In this document: piece after piece, positions 44,070 to 57,500 of the stretch | How the letters are laid out: each line of letters opens with the position of its first letter | Position numbering within the stretch: position 1 is the stretch's first letter | Source of the DNA: Albugo candida | Taxonomy: Eukaryota; Oomycota; Peronosporomycetes; Albuginales | Length of the DNA: 64,000 bases | Reading direction: 5' to 3' | NCBI GenBank assembly: GCA_040437565.1 | Contig: JBDOQK010000001.1 | Span: 186,001 to 250,000 of the forward strand | The notes under the pieces: generated by a model | Seen by the model: only the letters and a program-made list of their open reading frames with translations | Told to the model about the DNA's origin: nothing | Database searches by the model: none | Translations under genes and position numbers: made by a program

Positions 44070-46420
44070 AGAACCGCTGACCAGCCCCCAGTTTTCGCTC
44101 AACAGCCCCACCCCTCTTGAATACAGCACCAGTAAGTTATGATACGAGTTATGATTGGCTGGAAAGAGTACCCTTATTTTAATATATATGGCAGACCGTT
44201 CGAAACGCGAAAGCTGGCAAACTTGCACATATGGAAGCTGAAATTTGAAAAGGGTCGCAACAAAGGAGCGTTGTTCTAAGAAGCGGTTTTACAATATCAA
44301 GATTGGCTTAAACGAGCAATATTCTCCATAATAGGACGCAAACCAAGGTGTTTTTAATCATTTACGGTATTCAAAGCATCAAGATGGATCTCAGCATTGG
44401 CTGTGCGAGCCGCATCGTCGTTATTACGAGGTTCATTGCACCTTCTTCTGTTGTGTCCTGTTCGTCCACAGTTGTGACATCGTCTTTGCGGTCGAAGAGA
44501 GGCCTTCCCCACCTCAAACAGCAATAAATTGCGCTGCATCGATCCTGAAGGACGTCCGCGACCGCGTGGATTTGAAGCATATCGGACGTTTTTATACGGG
44601 ACGGTAACTAGGTGTTTGAGGATCACCCTTTTGTGATATGTCGATCCTTCGTCTTATTACCCTATTATTACCCGATGAGGTTAAACGAGCCACAAATGTG
44701 TGTCAAAATGATCGCGAGAGAGGCCATGGCCCGGTGTTGCGGCTGCTCTTGATCGAAACTCGAGACAAACATGCCTTGACAGTATCCTTCATCATCCCTA
44801 TCTCTGTATTGCTGGAAGGCTGATTTCGGCCGCTGCCACCGGAACCTTCTCCATTATCCCGGCATAGACTTGACCAAACTGCATATCAGCGATTACACAC
44901 TCTCGTGCGGTTTGCAATCTGATGGCTGCAAGTTTGTCATCTCACGTCAGTCGGCGAGCCGAGTCTACCGTCAAAAGATAGCCTGTAGGTTCAGCAATTC
45001 ACATTTTCAGCGCAGGGTGCGCGCTCTCTACTCGTGAAGTCGTTCTATTGCCAAAATGCAGTTTGCCGCGCAAAAAAGCAGNNNNNNNNNNNNNNNNNNN
45101 NNNNNNNNNNNNNNNNNNNNNNNNNNNNNNNNNNNNNNNNNNNNNNNNNNNNNNNNNNNNNNNNNNNNNNNNNNNNNNNNNCTTCCCGTATCTCGGTAAG
45201 CCGGGGTTGGTAAATCTGAGCTGTTGATGACAGTACCAACGAATTCCATTGGCGCGTAAACTCCTTAAATGCCTCTATGGACTCAAATGTCTTAGGCTGC
45301 CTGGCGAGGATATTTTACTGATGTGTCAGCGACAGAGGAGATTATTAGCTGCGGGAAACACATCGTCGAGTGCATTCATGAGAGCTCATTCCCTATCAGT
45401 GACAAAAGTCATTGGAGATACCAAGAAGTTCACGAAGGTTTCTTTCATAAGCCTTATCGCCCACATGTAGTCCTCGGATCTATTTCCAGCCGTGAATATG
45501 TAAAGAAAAGTGAAAGTTTCGCTTGTCGCACTGACTCCTACAACGTGCAAAGAGGAAGTCCAAAACGCTTAGTTTTGTAAGTAGAGTCCAGCAACCGGAT
45601 CTTCCCAGTACTAAATTTGCAACAAAGTTCTTTCGCATATGGAGAAAAAATGAAGAGGTGATTCGGTCACCGTTCGGCGTCAAACTATGTATGATACGGC
45701 GTAGATTCAAGACCATCAAGAAGGGTAGCCAGCGGTTTTCTACCACGTAACAAATGTCACGTTCCGAGTCACCAATATTGTATACATCACGAGGTGTTAC
45801 CATGAGATTGATATTGCGCATTTGTGCGACGATACGCGCAGGCGTATTTGTAAAAAAAGTTCCACTCATCGATTTGAGGGCATGGCCTTGTGAATGTAGG
45901 GCATAATCTACGAATGGCTCGTGATTATGCTCAAGCTGATTGGCCTCAACAACCCACTGAACCCTAGTATCGGCGAATTATCATAGCAGACTGGCAGCCT
46001 GTTTCACGGCTCCCACGTATGCGTTCACGCTACTGCGACATAAAGTTGCATTTTCTGCACAAGAGCATTTGATTAATACATATAGCTTTGATTTCACTGT
46101 CTGAACGGTGTCTAACTGTTATTGTTCTTTTGCAAGTAAACACGAGCCCTCCTCTTGAGATTGACGGGTCACTGCTAATCTAGCCTCTTTTAAGACGTGT
46201 AAGTAGTATCGACGATGTCTTCAAATTGACTCATGGTTGGAAAAACGTATGGGTTATGGTATGACGGAACTTGCCAGCTTTCGCGTTTCGAACGGTCTGT
46301 CATATATACAAATAAGGGTACTCTCTCCAGCCGATCATAACTCGTAATCATAACTTAAGGGTGCTGTATTAAAGAAAAGTGTGGGCTGGTTAGTGAAAAC
46401 TGGGGGCTGGTTTGCGGTTC
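44070..46420 (-). mobile_element. MULE DNA transposon, family A copy 2 (decayed, contains a gap)
   Basis: The ends AGAACCGCTGACCAGCCCCC and its near-complement ending GCGGTTC match the termini of copy 1 at 23619-25888, here in opposite orientation. Minus-strand transposase remnants include an N-terminal/DDE-proximal part at 45869-45480 (IVAQMRNINLMVTPRDVYNI) and the C-terminal knuckle CHNCGRTGHNRRRC near 44470, ending at 44354. The flanking 9-mers ATATCTTTG (left) and ATATTTTTT (right) agree at 7 of 9 positions and may be a worn target duplication. A 100-N gap lies at 45082. Confidence 0.83.
45082..45181. other. Assembly gap, 100 N, no flanking duplicate
   Basis: Comparison with the sister MULE copy near 24.80-24.90 kb suggests that only some 70-100 bp of transposase sequence is missing. 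Confidence 0.9.
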
Positions 46421-46675
46421 ATATTTTTTTTAATGAAACCTTATTTTCACAAAATTGAGTCCGACCAGTTTTTTGATAAAATCCAACAGAACTATTAACG
46501 TTTCCTAATAAATTTGCAACGATAACCCTCTACTTTCCTTCTGAACGCGAGTGCCCTCAATTTTCTGTTAAAATGCAGCACACTTTTTTCGTTTTTTATA
46601 TGCTGTAAAGCTTACTCCTTACCTGCCTGAGAAACACCAACTCATGCCCCTCAATTTTCTGTTAATACAAGGAAT
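46421..46675. other. Spacer between repeats, nothing supported
   Basis: AT-rich, with two tandem-like traces of a CCTCAATTTTCTGTTA motif. No gene. Confidence 0.4.
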
Positions 46676-46918
46676 CGTTATTCAGTTGAAGGTGTCTTTA
46701 TTACTAGAATTAGACTAACTGACTTCGCTAGTTGCCTAGGCTATCTTAAATAACATATATACACATATAAAAAACGTTTCGTGAAATACCTGTGAGAGAT
46801 GATAATATGTCGTCTCGCTGATAATCCCGTATCGCAGTAGCCTCAACACCCTTAATACGAGACTGTGTCCAGCTTGTAAATGCTGTGAAGTGGTAAAGTT
46901 GTAAAATTGTAGTTGTAA
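46676..46918 (-). repeat. Dispersed repeat, copy 2 (inverted relative to 31861-32275)
   Basis: High-identity reverse copy of the 31.9-32.3 kb repeat, starting from a terminus GGAATCGTTATTCAGTTGAA. That terminus resembles the family C MULE end, which suggests a related non-autonomous element. Confidence 0.7.
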
Positions 46919-47048
46919 AATGGTCCAAAAGTACCGTGGTTTGCAAATTGGTGTGCGCCACACTACGGTGAGCAGAACCAGCCAACTAGGACTAGGATCC
47001 GAGTTGCACTTGCATTTTGACTTGTCTGTGCCGTACCCGCAGTAATGA

Positions 47049-47148
47049 NNNNNNNNNNNNNNNNNNNNNNNNNNNNNNNNNNNNNNNNNNNNNNNNNNNN
47101 NNNNNNNNNNNNNNNNNNNNNNNNNNNNNNNNNNNNNNNNNNNNNNNN
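47049..47148. other. Assembly gap, 100 N, no flanking duplicate
   Basis: Non-coding repeat sequence lies on both sides. No repeated flank was seen. Confidence 0.9.
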
Positions 47149-47299
47149 GTTGCCACGTCACTACAAGTGGACGCTAGCACCCTGGGTTGTGTCGATATGT
47201 CGACTTGAACCATTGTTTTCGAGAGGAAAGAGTTGAAAAAAGTTGTTTTTTCGAGTTGTTTTTACTGAATTGGCGGGTTACTTAGTATCCGGCAAACTG

Positions 47300-47800
47300 A
47301 GAAGTGGAATCATTATTCAGCCCCCACCTACCAATAAAAAAACTTCAATTTCTGCCATTTTGTACTACCTAATCTAAGTCTATATCTAAATCTACTGCTG
47401 CAGGTGTTGTTGGGGCTGTTGGTGCTATACGCTACTGTTTCTGACAGGCCGTCAAGGGCTTGAATTAGATCACCTGAGTGGTTGGTTGATGACAACATGA
47501 GAGTGGGACTAGGAGAGACGGTCACCACGCGGTACCAGACGGACGTCATGTGAAACGTGACATAGTCAAGCTGTAATGCTGTTACATATGCACGTTATAG
47601 TGCTGATAAAAGGTTAATGCTAAATACATTTCACTTCTATACCTACCTAGTTGGTGCTGCTGTTTCTTCTTGACCTTAGGTTCTGGCATTGTGGCCTGAA
47701 TTTTGGCATCCTCAACATCTTCGGAGATGCACAGGAGCATCCAAAGCAGCATTAAAGTACTCAAACTTCGCTGGAAATCGCTACGTAGAACTCGATGGTT
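47300..47800 (-). mobile_element. MULE family C fragment
   Basis: The sequence GAAGATGTTGAGGATGCC and its surroundings repeat, in reverse, the C-terminal coding part of the element at 38578-39566 (RCRKCQ...GHNART region and the tail after it). A terminus-like AATCATTATTCAGCCCCCAC is near 47310. No transposase core. Confidence 0.65.
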
Positions 47801-47884
47801 TCAAACTCTATTCTTGAGTGCAAATGTGGAAACTGTTACGAGCTGTTATCATATGCATTTCCCATGTGCCATGTCTGCATAAGA

Positions 47885-50800
47885 CTACAATATCGCGCAA
47901 TGATTCAAGCAGCACGGTCGTTGAAGGACGTCATAGCGGTAACCAGCCGGCCGTGGCCTACCTCGTGCAAAATCGCGTGCACCACATCGCCATTTTCCAA
48001 CACTCCTTCTCGGCCGTGTTGTCGTTACTGCAGGCCTACAAGTGCGCGCATATCGGCAAGCTTAGGGAAATCAAGCTCCTTCGTCAATACATCGTCTTCC
48101 ATCTTGTCCGACGGTACGTAGCGCGGTATGATGATTCCCCGCCTCGCTTGATCACATGCAAACTTCACCCGAATGTCTCTGTGCTTTGAAGCGGGGTTTT
48201 TAATCTCTTCTACTTTGATTGCTTCAGTTTTTATCGAGTATAGACTCTCACTTTATCATATATCGCGCAATTTCGACGCGCAAGAACTGTTCGTGGTCGA
48301 CTACTGGTTGCGCAGACGATGATTTTATCACGTCTGTGGCAGTACACGATGCACGTTGATATACCAGCAGTGACTATTCGACAGTGGCAGTCGATGTTAA
48401 CTCGATTTGTGCTTTGTCGGAAACACAAAAAAGGTGATGCTTCACCTTCCAGGTGCTTGATCTCAGCCTGATTATCTACCATCATAGGCATCGGGTTGTG
48501 ATGGCCATTCCCAGCTCCATAAAGAACTCGCTTACCCTAAGTCAAAAACGACGACAAATTCCACTTTCAGAGTGGGCAAGCTAACTCCTCCTTGTTTTTT
48601 GCATGCTCAGCTGTCAATTATTCCTGGAAGCATCACGATAGCCCCGGTCAACGAATTTCGGTATATCTTGTCCGAGGCAAAGTCAGCGCCACTGAAAGTT
48701 TGAAGATTGAACTTAGCACCATTGCTTAGCTCTGCGACGATGTGAAGCTTGAGTGCCTTGCTGCCCTTTAGGTACCGTAAAATGCGTTTTGAGAAATTCC
48801 AGTCACGAAATCTAGGCCAATGTGTTTTTTGAGTTGCCTTATGGACAGAAAATGATGTCCGGACGACTGCATCGCGCCAACCAGAGCAGGATTCTGACAA
48901 GAGACTGGAACGCCTTGAGCGTTGGTTGGCCGTCAATCGCGTGAACCGGTAGCGGATATTCATCACCCAAGTTCTTTTCATAACAGTCATCCTCAATTGG
49001 CGTCTGCACGATTTTTTCCGATTCCATCCCGGTATCATGGAGGATCTCGTCAATCTCCTCCTCCTGATCCAAGTCATACCCGCATCTCTCGTTATGGTGG
49101 ATACGCATTACAAGAAACTTCTTGACTGCACGAAGCTTTTTGATCGACAAGGATGCAAGCCTCTGGAGAACTTTTCCACCAATTCAGCTCGTGTCGAATG
49201 TACAAGTAGGACGTTGACATAGATGCCAACAACTATGATGTTTTCTTCAATAAATTTGTGATTAAGGCACATGTCGGTGACGCAGCGTCCAAATCCAGCT
49301 TCAGTCAATTTGTCATGGAGTAATTGACTCCACAATTTGCCGGCCTGCTTAAGTCCATAAACCGTCTTTATTACTCGCAGTACGAGATCTGCAGCACTTT
49401 AATGTCAACTCACAGAGCTCAAGTATCAAAAATTTTATACCGACTGGTACATATACAGAAATACCCAAACCATTTTCCATGTCCGCCTACACGTAGTCAT
49501 CAGGCACGTCGCTAAGTTGAGCTGGAGCACCCCAAAGAGTTGCCAGCGCCAGTACATTTATACGGTAGACATGTTCATGACCGCCGCAAAGGTAAGAAAA
49601 GAATCGACCCCAATCTTTTGTTCGTTTACAAAGCAACAAGACGACCTTTATAAAGCTCAATTTGACCTTTCGGCATCAGTTTTGGTGTAGAAAACGCACN
49701 NNNNNNNNNNNNNNNNNNNNNNNNNNNNNNNNNNNNNNNNNNNNNNNNNNNNNNNNNNNNNNNNNNNNNNNNNNNNNNNNNNNNNNNNNNNNNNNNNNNT
49801 CGATTTGTGCTTTGTCGGAAACACAAAAAAGGTGATGCTTCACCTTCCAGGTGCTTGATCTCAGCCTGATTATCTACCATCATAGGCATCGGGTTGTGAT
49901 GGCCATTCCCAGCTCCATAAAGAACTCGCTTACCCTAAGTCAAAAACGACGACAAATTCCACTTTCAGAGTGGGCAAGCTAACTCCTCCTTGTTTTTTGC
50001 ATGCTCAGCTGTCAATTATTCCTGGAAGCATCACGATAGCCCCGGTCAACGAATTTCGGTATATCTTGTCCGAGGCAAAGTCAGCGCCACTGAAAGTTTG
50101 AAGATTGAACTTAGCACCATTGCTTAGCTCTGCGACGATGTGAAGCTTGAGTGCCTTGCTGCCCTTTAGGTACCGTAAAATGCGTTTTGAGAAATTCCAG
50201 TCACGAAATCTAGGCCAATGTGTTTTTTGAGTTGCCTTATGGACAGAAAATGATGTCCGGACGACTGCATCGCGCCAACCAGAGCAGGATTCTGACAAGA
50301 GACTGGAACGCCTTGAGCGTTGGTTGGCCGTCAATCGCGTGAACCGGTAGCGGATATTCATCACCCAAGTTCTTTTCATAACAGTCATCCTCAATTGGCG
50401 TCTGCACGATTTTTTCCGATTCCATCCCGGTATCATGGAGGATCTCGTCAATCTCCTCCTCCTGATCCAAGTCATACCCGCATCTCTCGTTATGGTGGAT
50501 ACGCATTACAAGAAACTTCTTGACTGCACGAAGCTTTTTGATCGACAAGGATGCAAGCCTCTGGAGAACTTTTCCACCAATTCAGCTCGTGTCGAATGTA
50601 CAAGTAGGACGTTGACATAGATGCCAACAACTATGATGTTTTCTTCAATAAATTTGTGATTAAGGCACATGTCGGTGACGCAGCGTCCAAATCCAGCTTC
50701 AGTCAATTTGTCATGGAGTAATTGACTCCACAATTTGCCGGCCTGCTTAAGTCCATAAACCGTCTTTATTACTCGCAGTACGAGATCTGCAGCACTTTAA

Positions 50801-53800
50801 TGTCAACTCACAGAGCTCAAGTATCAAAAATTTTATACCGACTGGTACATATACAGAAATACCCAAACCATTTTCCATGTCCGCCTACACGTAGTCATCA
50901 GGCACGTCGCTAAGTTGAGCTGGAGCACCCCAAAGAGTTGCCAGCGCCAGTACATTTATACGGTAGACATGTTCATGACCGCCGCAAAGGTAAGAAAAGA
51001 ATCGACCCCAATCTTTTGTTCGTTTACAAAGCAACAAGACGACCTTTATAAAGCTCAATTTGACCTTTCGGCATCAGTTTTGGTGTAGAAAACGCACTTG
51101 CTGTGCAACGTCTTGCTGTCCCGAGGCTTCTTAATGACTTCGAAACCTCATCGGCGAATCATCCGAGAATATCTTCCACCAATGCTTTAGTCCATTCCAG
51201 CACCTTGGAACTCTTCATCGCTTCACAATAGCTTCGTAGATCACGTTCGACAATATGGTTCATTAAGGTCTGAGATGTCGCCTTCTGCTTTCCAGCAGGT
51301 TCTGTTGATCTTTAAGGCGAGCATGTCGCGTGCCTAGATCTACGCCAGGTCTTCTTCTTCTTCCTTTTTTCGTGAGCCATATACTCCACGGGAATCTCAG
51401 CCAAGGCCAAACTCGTGTCATCTCTTTCTGGCATCTCTTCGACAGTGATATGACCAGATGTTAACTCACGCTGAAACTGACAGTTCCGATCTTCAGTCAG
51501 AGTCTCCACATTCTTGCTATGTTGAGTCACAGTCAACACCCTGTGTTTCTTCAAAAACACACGATATCCCTACATTATTTCGCTCTTGCCAGCAATGATT
51601 CCAATTTGCGGTCTCTGGCGCAGAGTAATTGAAAGCTATTATTTTTGTTTTTTTAATTATTTAGGTATAAAATTAATTTCAATAATTGCGCGGGTCCCTG
51701 TACACATACGTAACGAACCAAAAGTTGAAATAGAGATTGAGTCCGAGATCATCTTAGCAAAACTTCAAACGGCAATGACTTTTTTGTGTTAGCGTGGCTT
51801 GGGCTTCTGTTGAAGATGTACGCCACATACTCCAGGCCACTCCCTAGAAATAAAGCGGCAATTTACTTGCAAAAATCATGCATCGGGTCATATTCAAATT
51901 GGTCCTGTGCTTGCGTTCAGCTTTCCCATTCGATGTCTAATTATTTGGTTCAGAGACTTGTCGCGCGACTCCACTTCTCTTTCAAAATAAGTTGACATTT
52001 TGATACTCACCGCCACCGTCCGTGCGCAAAATTTGAACGCGACAGTCGAACATTTTCAAGGAAAAGCAGAGAATGCTCGAACTTCTTGACAGCTGCATGT
52101 TGGTCCTAGCAAGGAACACGTGGCAATGATTCTACTTGTGGTCGAAAAAAATTATCAAGTACCTATTTCTAAATGGATCATTCGGGGTAATCGAACCCTT
52201 CAAGTCGCTCCATATCAACACTCCAATTCTGTCGATAGGTTAATTCTTTCCCGAGTTCTTGCGTGACTGGGCGTTTCTTGCCTGCTCTCCCTGCGCGAAA
52301 GGCAAACCTTTCTCACGTGTGTTATCACTCAATTTGATGCCAGATCTCCATTCCGCTCAATAGTGTCGTACGACAAGTGAGACGTATAACGGTGAAACTG
52401 CATCAGCGTACCGACTTGAACTTCCATCTTTGAATAGGTAGTCATCCCTTCGTTGGTAACTGCCATGATCCCATCAATTGGCTCTTCACCAAAAGTCTTT
52501 GGCTTAGTTTGCACTTCAATCACGTGACTGATCATCTGGACGTCAAAATCCACCATATCAGTATTGGAATCCAACAGCGACCGACGACAGTTTCAATACA
52601 TGAGCTTGAAACCCTTGTTCTCCAGCTTTCCATATGAGATAATATTTCTCATGACTGACGGTGCGAGGTGGACGTCAGTCAAGTACACTATGCATGCTGT
52701 ACCAGCTACCGTAATCTGGAGAAGCACGTACTCCACCTTCGTCACACGTAGTGATTGCCCATCTGGCAGCATGCACTCGCTGTGACAATCGCGGGAATTT
52801 TCAAGCATTCGCTCATCATACACAAGGTGTCAACTAAACCCACTGTCCAAAATCCGTCGATCCTTTACAATCTCTTTGTCATTGACTGCAGCGGGAGTCA
52901 TTTGTACGCCACGTTCATTGCCTTTACCACCGGACGTGTTCTTATTTCCATTACAGTTGTAGCACGTCCGAGTCTCATTTCTTGGCTTCAAATTACCACC
53001 AGTTATCACAACGTCCTTCCCAGCAGCCTTGGCGCCACGCACATCGGTTTCAAACGCCTGTGCAAAATGCGCCGACCCCTCGGCGTGTCTCAAGTAAACA
53101 GTACTGTTATTAGTAGTACTTAGGCATGAGTACATGACGGAGATCAGTAGAGGCGTACTGGAGAACATTATCGAGAAACAGCGCTTCTGCGCCACCCGTC
53201 GCGTCACTGATTGCGACGAGATACAACTAATGTTCAGGTCACGACCGCTTTTAGTCCTTCCTGGTAGTAAGTTGGATGATGTTTGTTTCAAATGTCTGGT
53301 GTAGTCTTTTCATGACGTGTTGCAGCGTCAGCTGTTGTTGCCACCATGTCTGAAGCTGTTCATGGTAAAAAAAAACTCCGCAGTACCACACAATAATGCC
53401 CCAGGAGGTCATCCTTGACTTTTGGACAAACAAACCACAAGCCATCTGAGCCAGCACGTATTGGCGAATGAAACGATGACCAGATTCCAGAAAAATCTAA
53501 ACCTAGCCCTTCGTAGAGCTCTTTACTATCGAGCGATCGAGCGATCGTATTGACAGCTTCCTCTGTCGAGCATCCGGTACACTACACTGAAACATCTGAG
53601 GTGGCATGTAGTTGGGTGGAGCAGATACACGATGCGGCACCTGCTTTTGAGGCATAGCTTGATTCTAACTCATGGTGGCATGTTCTTGATGATGTCGCTA
53701 CAGTGAGCTCTGGAATTGCGGTGCCCTAGGAAAAAGAGCTCGCACAAGTGGAGTGATATGCAGAATCGAATTCGTCTCCATGCGAGATGATCCAAAAGTT

Positions 53801-54200
53801 TTTCCAAACGCGGACTGAAACACATCAGTTTCTTGAGCCTTTCGCGCGCTCGTCCTCTTCTCTCTTGAGCTGCGATACCCGAGGCTACTGGATACATCTC
53901 TCACCCCACGCGCAGCTGCCGCTGCAGTCTCGGCAGTTGGAGAGACAGCGACCTGTTTGCGGTCGCCCAATGCCATTTGCGCGCCCTCGGCACGCGTGGG
54001 AATGATAGGCGTCCTTGGGCTCATAACCTTTTAAACTCTTTCTTGACATATGCGTATCCTGTCCGCATAAATATTACAATATCGCGCACTATTTCAACAG
54101 CACGGTCGCTAAATGACGTCACAGCGGTGAATAGTCGGCTGTGGCCGATATCGTCTAACATTGCGTGCACTACATATCTGTCTCTGCGACTGCCAAGATA
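47885..54200 (-). mobile_element. Ty1/copia LTR retroelement fossil
   Basis: An old, broken copia element read leftward. Similar direct repeats at about 47885-47995 and 54070-54185 (both containing CAGCACGGTCG and a GCGTGCAC block) are the likely LTR remnants. Parts from right to left are gag with a zinc-binding motif and protease region (about 54.0-52.3 kb), integrase region, reverse transcriptase (about 51.1-48.9 kb) and RNase H (about 48.8-48.3 kb). A 100-N gap and a 1298-bp exact duplicate inflate it. The corrected length is about 4.9 kb, usual for copia. Coding sequence is broken in many places (ten or more). The LTR pair is strongly diverged, so insertion is old. Confidence 0.8.
49700..49799. 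other. Assembly gap, 100 N, flanked by exact 1298-bp duplicate
   Basis: Bases 48402-49699 recur at 49800-51097 within the copia element. Confidence 0.97.
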
Positions 54201-54289
54201 TAGTCTATAAGTACACGCTTACGATGATAGAAACATTCTCATACTTCCCAGCAATCATCTTCTGTGCTATCCCTACTTCAGGGGTGTGA

Positions 54290-54465
54290 TTTTATTGTAT
54301 AGTTTTTCCGCTGCATTTATTCATATGAATCAGAGTTCACGATTTATGATTGATCTATTAATTCATGAGGCTGAATAACGATTCCCGTGACTATATTGTA
54401 TTTATTCCGTTGCATTTATTCAGACCAAACAGAGGTCACGATTTCCATTAATTCATTTATTTTAC
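54290..54465. repeat. MULE family C terminal remnant
   Basis: GGCTGAATAACGATTCCC and CAGAGGTCACGATTTCCATT match the ends of the 38578-39566 element. This lies directly before the gypsy 5' LTR. Confidence 0.55.
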
Positions 54466-54473
54466 GAAACCGA

Positions 54474-54595
54474 TGACGTCATGTAGAAAGCAGGCAAAGA
54501 ATTCAGTAAATGAGTCATAAGGCTTAAATTGGCATATGGTTGGGAACTAAGGACCTAATTGAATTTTAATTCTCATTTTAGCAGCTCAGACACTA
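54474..54595 (+). repeat. Gypsy 5' LTR
   Basis: Direct repeat partner of 60676-60799, starting TGACGTCATGTAG. Fossil element. Confidence 0.75.
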
Positions 54596-57500
54596 CATCT
54601 GGTAGCGTTGCACTCAATCATACATGTCCAAACATCTTGTTTAGACGTATGTTCTCAACTCTGAACCTAATTCTCACTCGGCCCCATTATGACCCGAACC
54701 CGATCCTGATCCTAACCCTGATCCTGACCCTGAACTCGCCTGACGTGAACCTCAATTTGCCTAACTTGAACCTCACCGGGACCAGATTCCGACGCCGATC
54801 GATCAATTATCTAAAGTTTGGGCGCAGAAGGCATGAGCATGCCTTCAAACCCGGAGCTCATGCAAAGCATGCTTGCGATGATGGCGCAACAACAAAAGAT
54901 GACGCGAAAAATGGCCGGGACGATAACGCTAAAGGACTTCCGACTTGACGCAGTAAAGGCGCCTAGTTGTAGTGGACAGAATATATTTCAAGAGTAGTTT
55001 ACTTTGTTGAATAAGTGCAACAGTTTTTAAAAGTGAGGCGCGTCGAGTGAAATATCGCGACGATGGCAGCCACTATTATTCTGACTATCGGACGCATGCT
55101 CATCGGCACAGCGGCAGAATGGTATGTCTAGTCGCGCAACAGAGTTAATATTTTCGATGAATTATTCTTTCATATTGAACAAAGTTTGTACCCGCAGACC
55201 TACAGATCCGGCTTCGTGACCAACTTCGGAATCTCACTCAAGCGCAGTGTAGAGATCTTAGAGACTTTGTGAATCGCTTCCGAAAGATGGTGATTCAAGT
55301 GCGTTTCATGAGTGACATCAACTCTATCTTCTACTTCACTTCACGAGAGAGGCATCGGACACGTGCCGAATATGAGTATCGCCGTTGCTCGTCTCCTAGT
55401 CAGACAATAAATGTCGCAAACGACTTCGAGCGTTCACATTTTGGCTAAGGGAGTGCAAGGCGTGCGCAACAACTTCGTCAACCAGAGAGGATTACTCATC
55501 AACACTTCGAGAAACCCCAACACTAGCCAATGGAAATTGACAATGTGCAAGTAGTGTCACAAGAAGAGTGCTTTCAACGCAAATTGTGTTGCTATTGCAA
55601 GAAGCAGGACATCGACACGCAGAGTCCCCGACAAGGCCACGAATTCGAACAGTATCGAGGCCGAGTGCGCGTGTGAGCATGATCGAAAGTGTTCCAGATA
55701 GAAGCGAAGAAGCTGACGAAGCTATCGTGTTTGTTCAATTTACGGCCAATGCGGTGCAAGTCAATTTGGTCAATAAGCAGTCATATCTGCTGCGAAAGCC
55801 CGGTAAGATTGATGCAACACCAGTTACACTCGTGCTGAATTATGGGGCATCGACAAATGTGATTCACCCTGGACTGGCTTCCAGGGTTATAAGAACGCAA
55901 CGAGGCCATCTGAAGCGGTTTGATGGGTCCCTTATCTCGCCGGCTGAGCTAGCGACGGATGAGGCGATAGTACACACAAGTGAAGGTGGGTTTTTGAACA
56001 TGACTTTCACGGAGAGCAATCTGGATGCCGATCAGGATGTGATTTTTGATCTTCCGTGTTTTCGAGAATACGCCCCGCAATTCGACTGGAACTCAGGCCA
56101 ATTTGTGGTCCCGACGCAGGCCACACCATCAGGGAATAGAAAGTATCAGCGTTGGTAGATCAGAACCTAAGCGATGTTGTGTCCGGGCCATGCGTTCAAG
56201 CGCGCAAATTATATGTGCGCAGAAATGAATACGCAGAGCTGCTTCTGGTCAAGGTTTCTTGGATTAAAGTGGACGACCATGTCCCGGTTTGACTTTGCGA
56301 CCCTACTAACGAGTACGCCGTTATTTTTCCAGCGAATCTCCCAGACTAACTATCACCGTCACGTGCGGAGTAGTTCGACGTGGAAATGGAGTCAGATGCG
56401 ATTCCGAGTTCAAGGTCGCCGTTTTGTCTGTCTAAGACCGAGAAAGAAGCACTTGAAACACTCGTTGCGGACAACCTAAGGAAAGTCTGGGTCGAAGTGT
56501 CAAATTCGCCATGGGTGTCAAACATATTTGCAATTCCAAAGAAAGAGCACGTAACGGGACAAGCTCCAACCCGGTAGAGTTTCTTCAGTCGGAAACAGCT
56601 TGTAGACAATTCACTGGTCATCGATCCCCTATACGTGAATAGCCAAACCAAGATTCCTAAAACTCCGTTTCCTCTCATAGAGGAGCTCTTGGATAGGATG
56701 GCAGGATGTGCAGTGTTCACGGTGATTGAATTGGCACAAGGCTACCACAAGATGCTCGTTAACAATTCAAGTCGCCAGTACACAGCATTTCGAACGCATA
56801 AGGAGACATGCCAGTCATGCGCCGCACCAATGCGACTGCCGGGAATGACAGCTGTGTGGTCACGCCTTACGCGCGTGTTGCTTGACATGTTTGGATTTGT
56901 GGCTGTCTACCTTGATGACATTTGTTTTTTCTCAAAGACGAACGAGTAACACACAACACATTTTTGCGGGGGGTCGAAGTGCTTCGCCATTAAGAGATAT
57001 ATTCGCACTGAAGAAAATGCTCCTTTGGAAAGGACAGTGTCGAGTTCGCTGGCCACACAGTTTCCGGAATTGAATTAAGCGTCGACAAGGGTAAGGCATC
57101 ACCAATTGAGAAAATGGTCCCAACAACCAAGCGATAGAAGTTATTGAGCTTTCTAGATCTCTCCGGGTATTACGGCGCTTTATATGCGACTTTGCCAAGA
57201 TTGCACTTCCCTTAAGTCAACTTGTAAAAGAGGACGTCTCTTAAGAGTGATCGGTTGATTAGGATGAATCATTTCGACGATTAAAAGTCGCGCTACAACA
57301 AGCACTTGTGCTTCAGCTACCGGACTTCGCTAACAACTTTATCGTCACAACGGACGCGTCAGGATTATGCATGGGTGGCGTCCTATTTCAGCTTACAAAT
57401 CAAGAGAATCATCCTATCGCGTTTCGCTCCAAAAAGTTTGGAATTCACGAAAAGGGGTGGCCGATACACGATCAAGAATTACTTGCGATTAAGACGGCTC

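Noticed and set aside
48402-51097. Apparent tandem copies of copia reverse transcriptase
   Set aside because: Exact 1298-bp duplicate around a 100-N gap; an assembly artefact is simpler.
54690-54745. CCTGATCCTAACCCTGA-type run as an interstitial telomere repeat
   Set aside because: Units are irregular and lie within the gag region of the gypsy fossil; they do not form a clean telomeric array.
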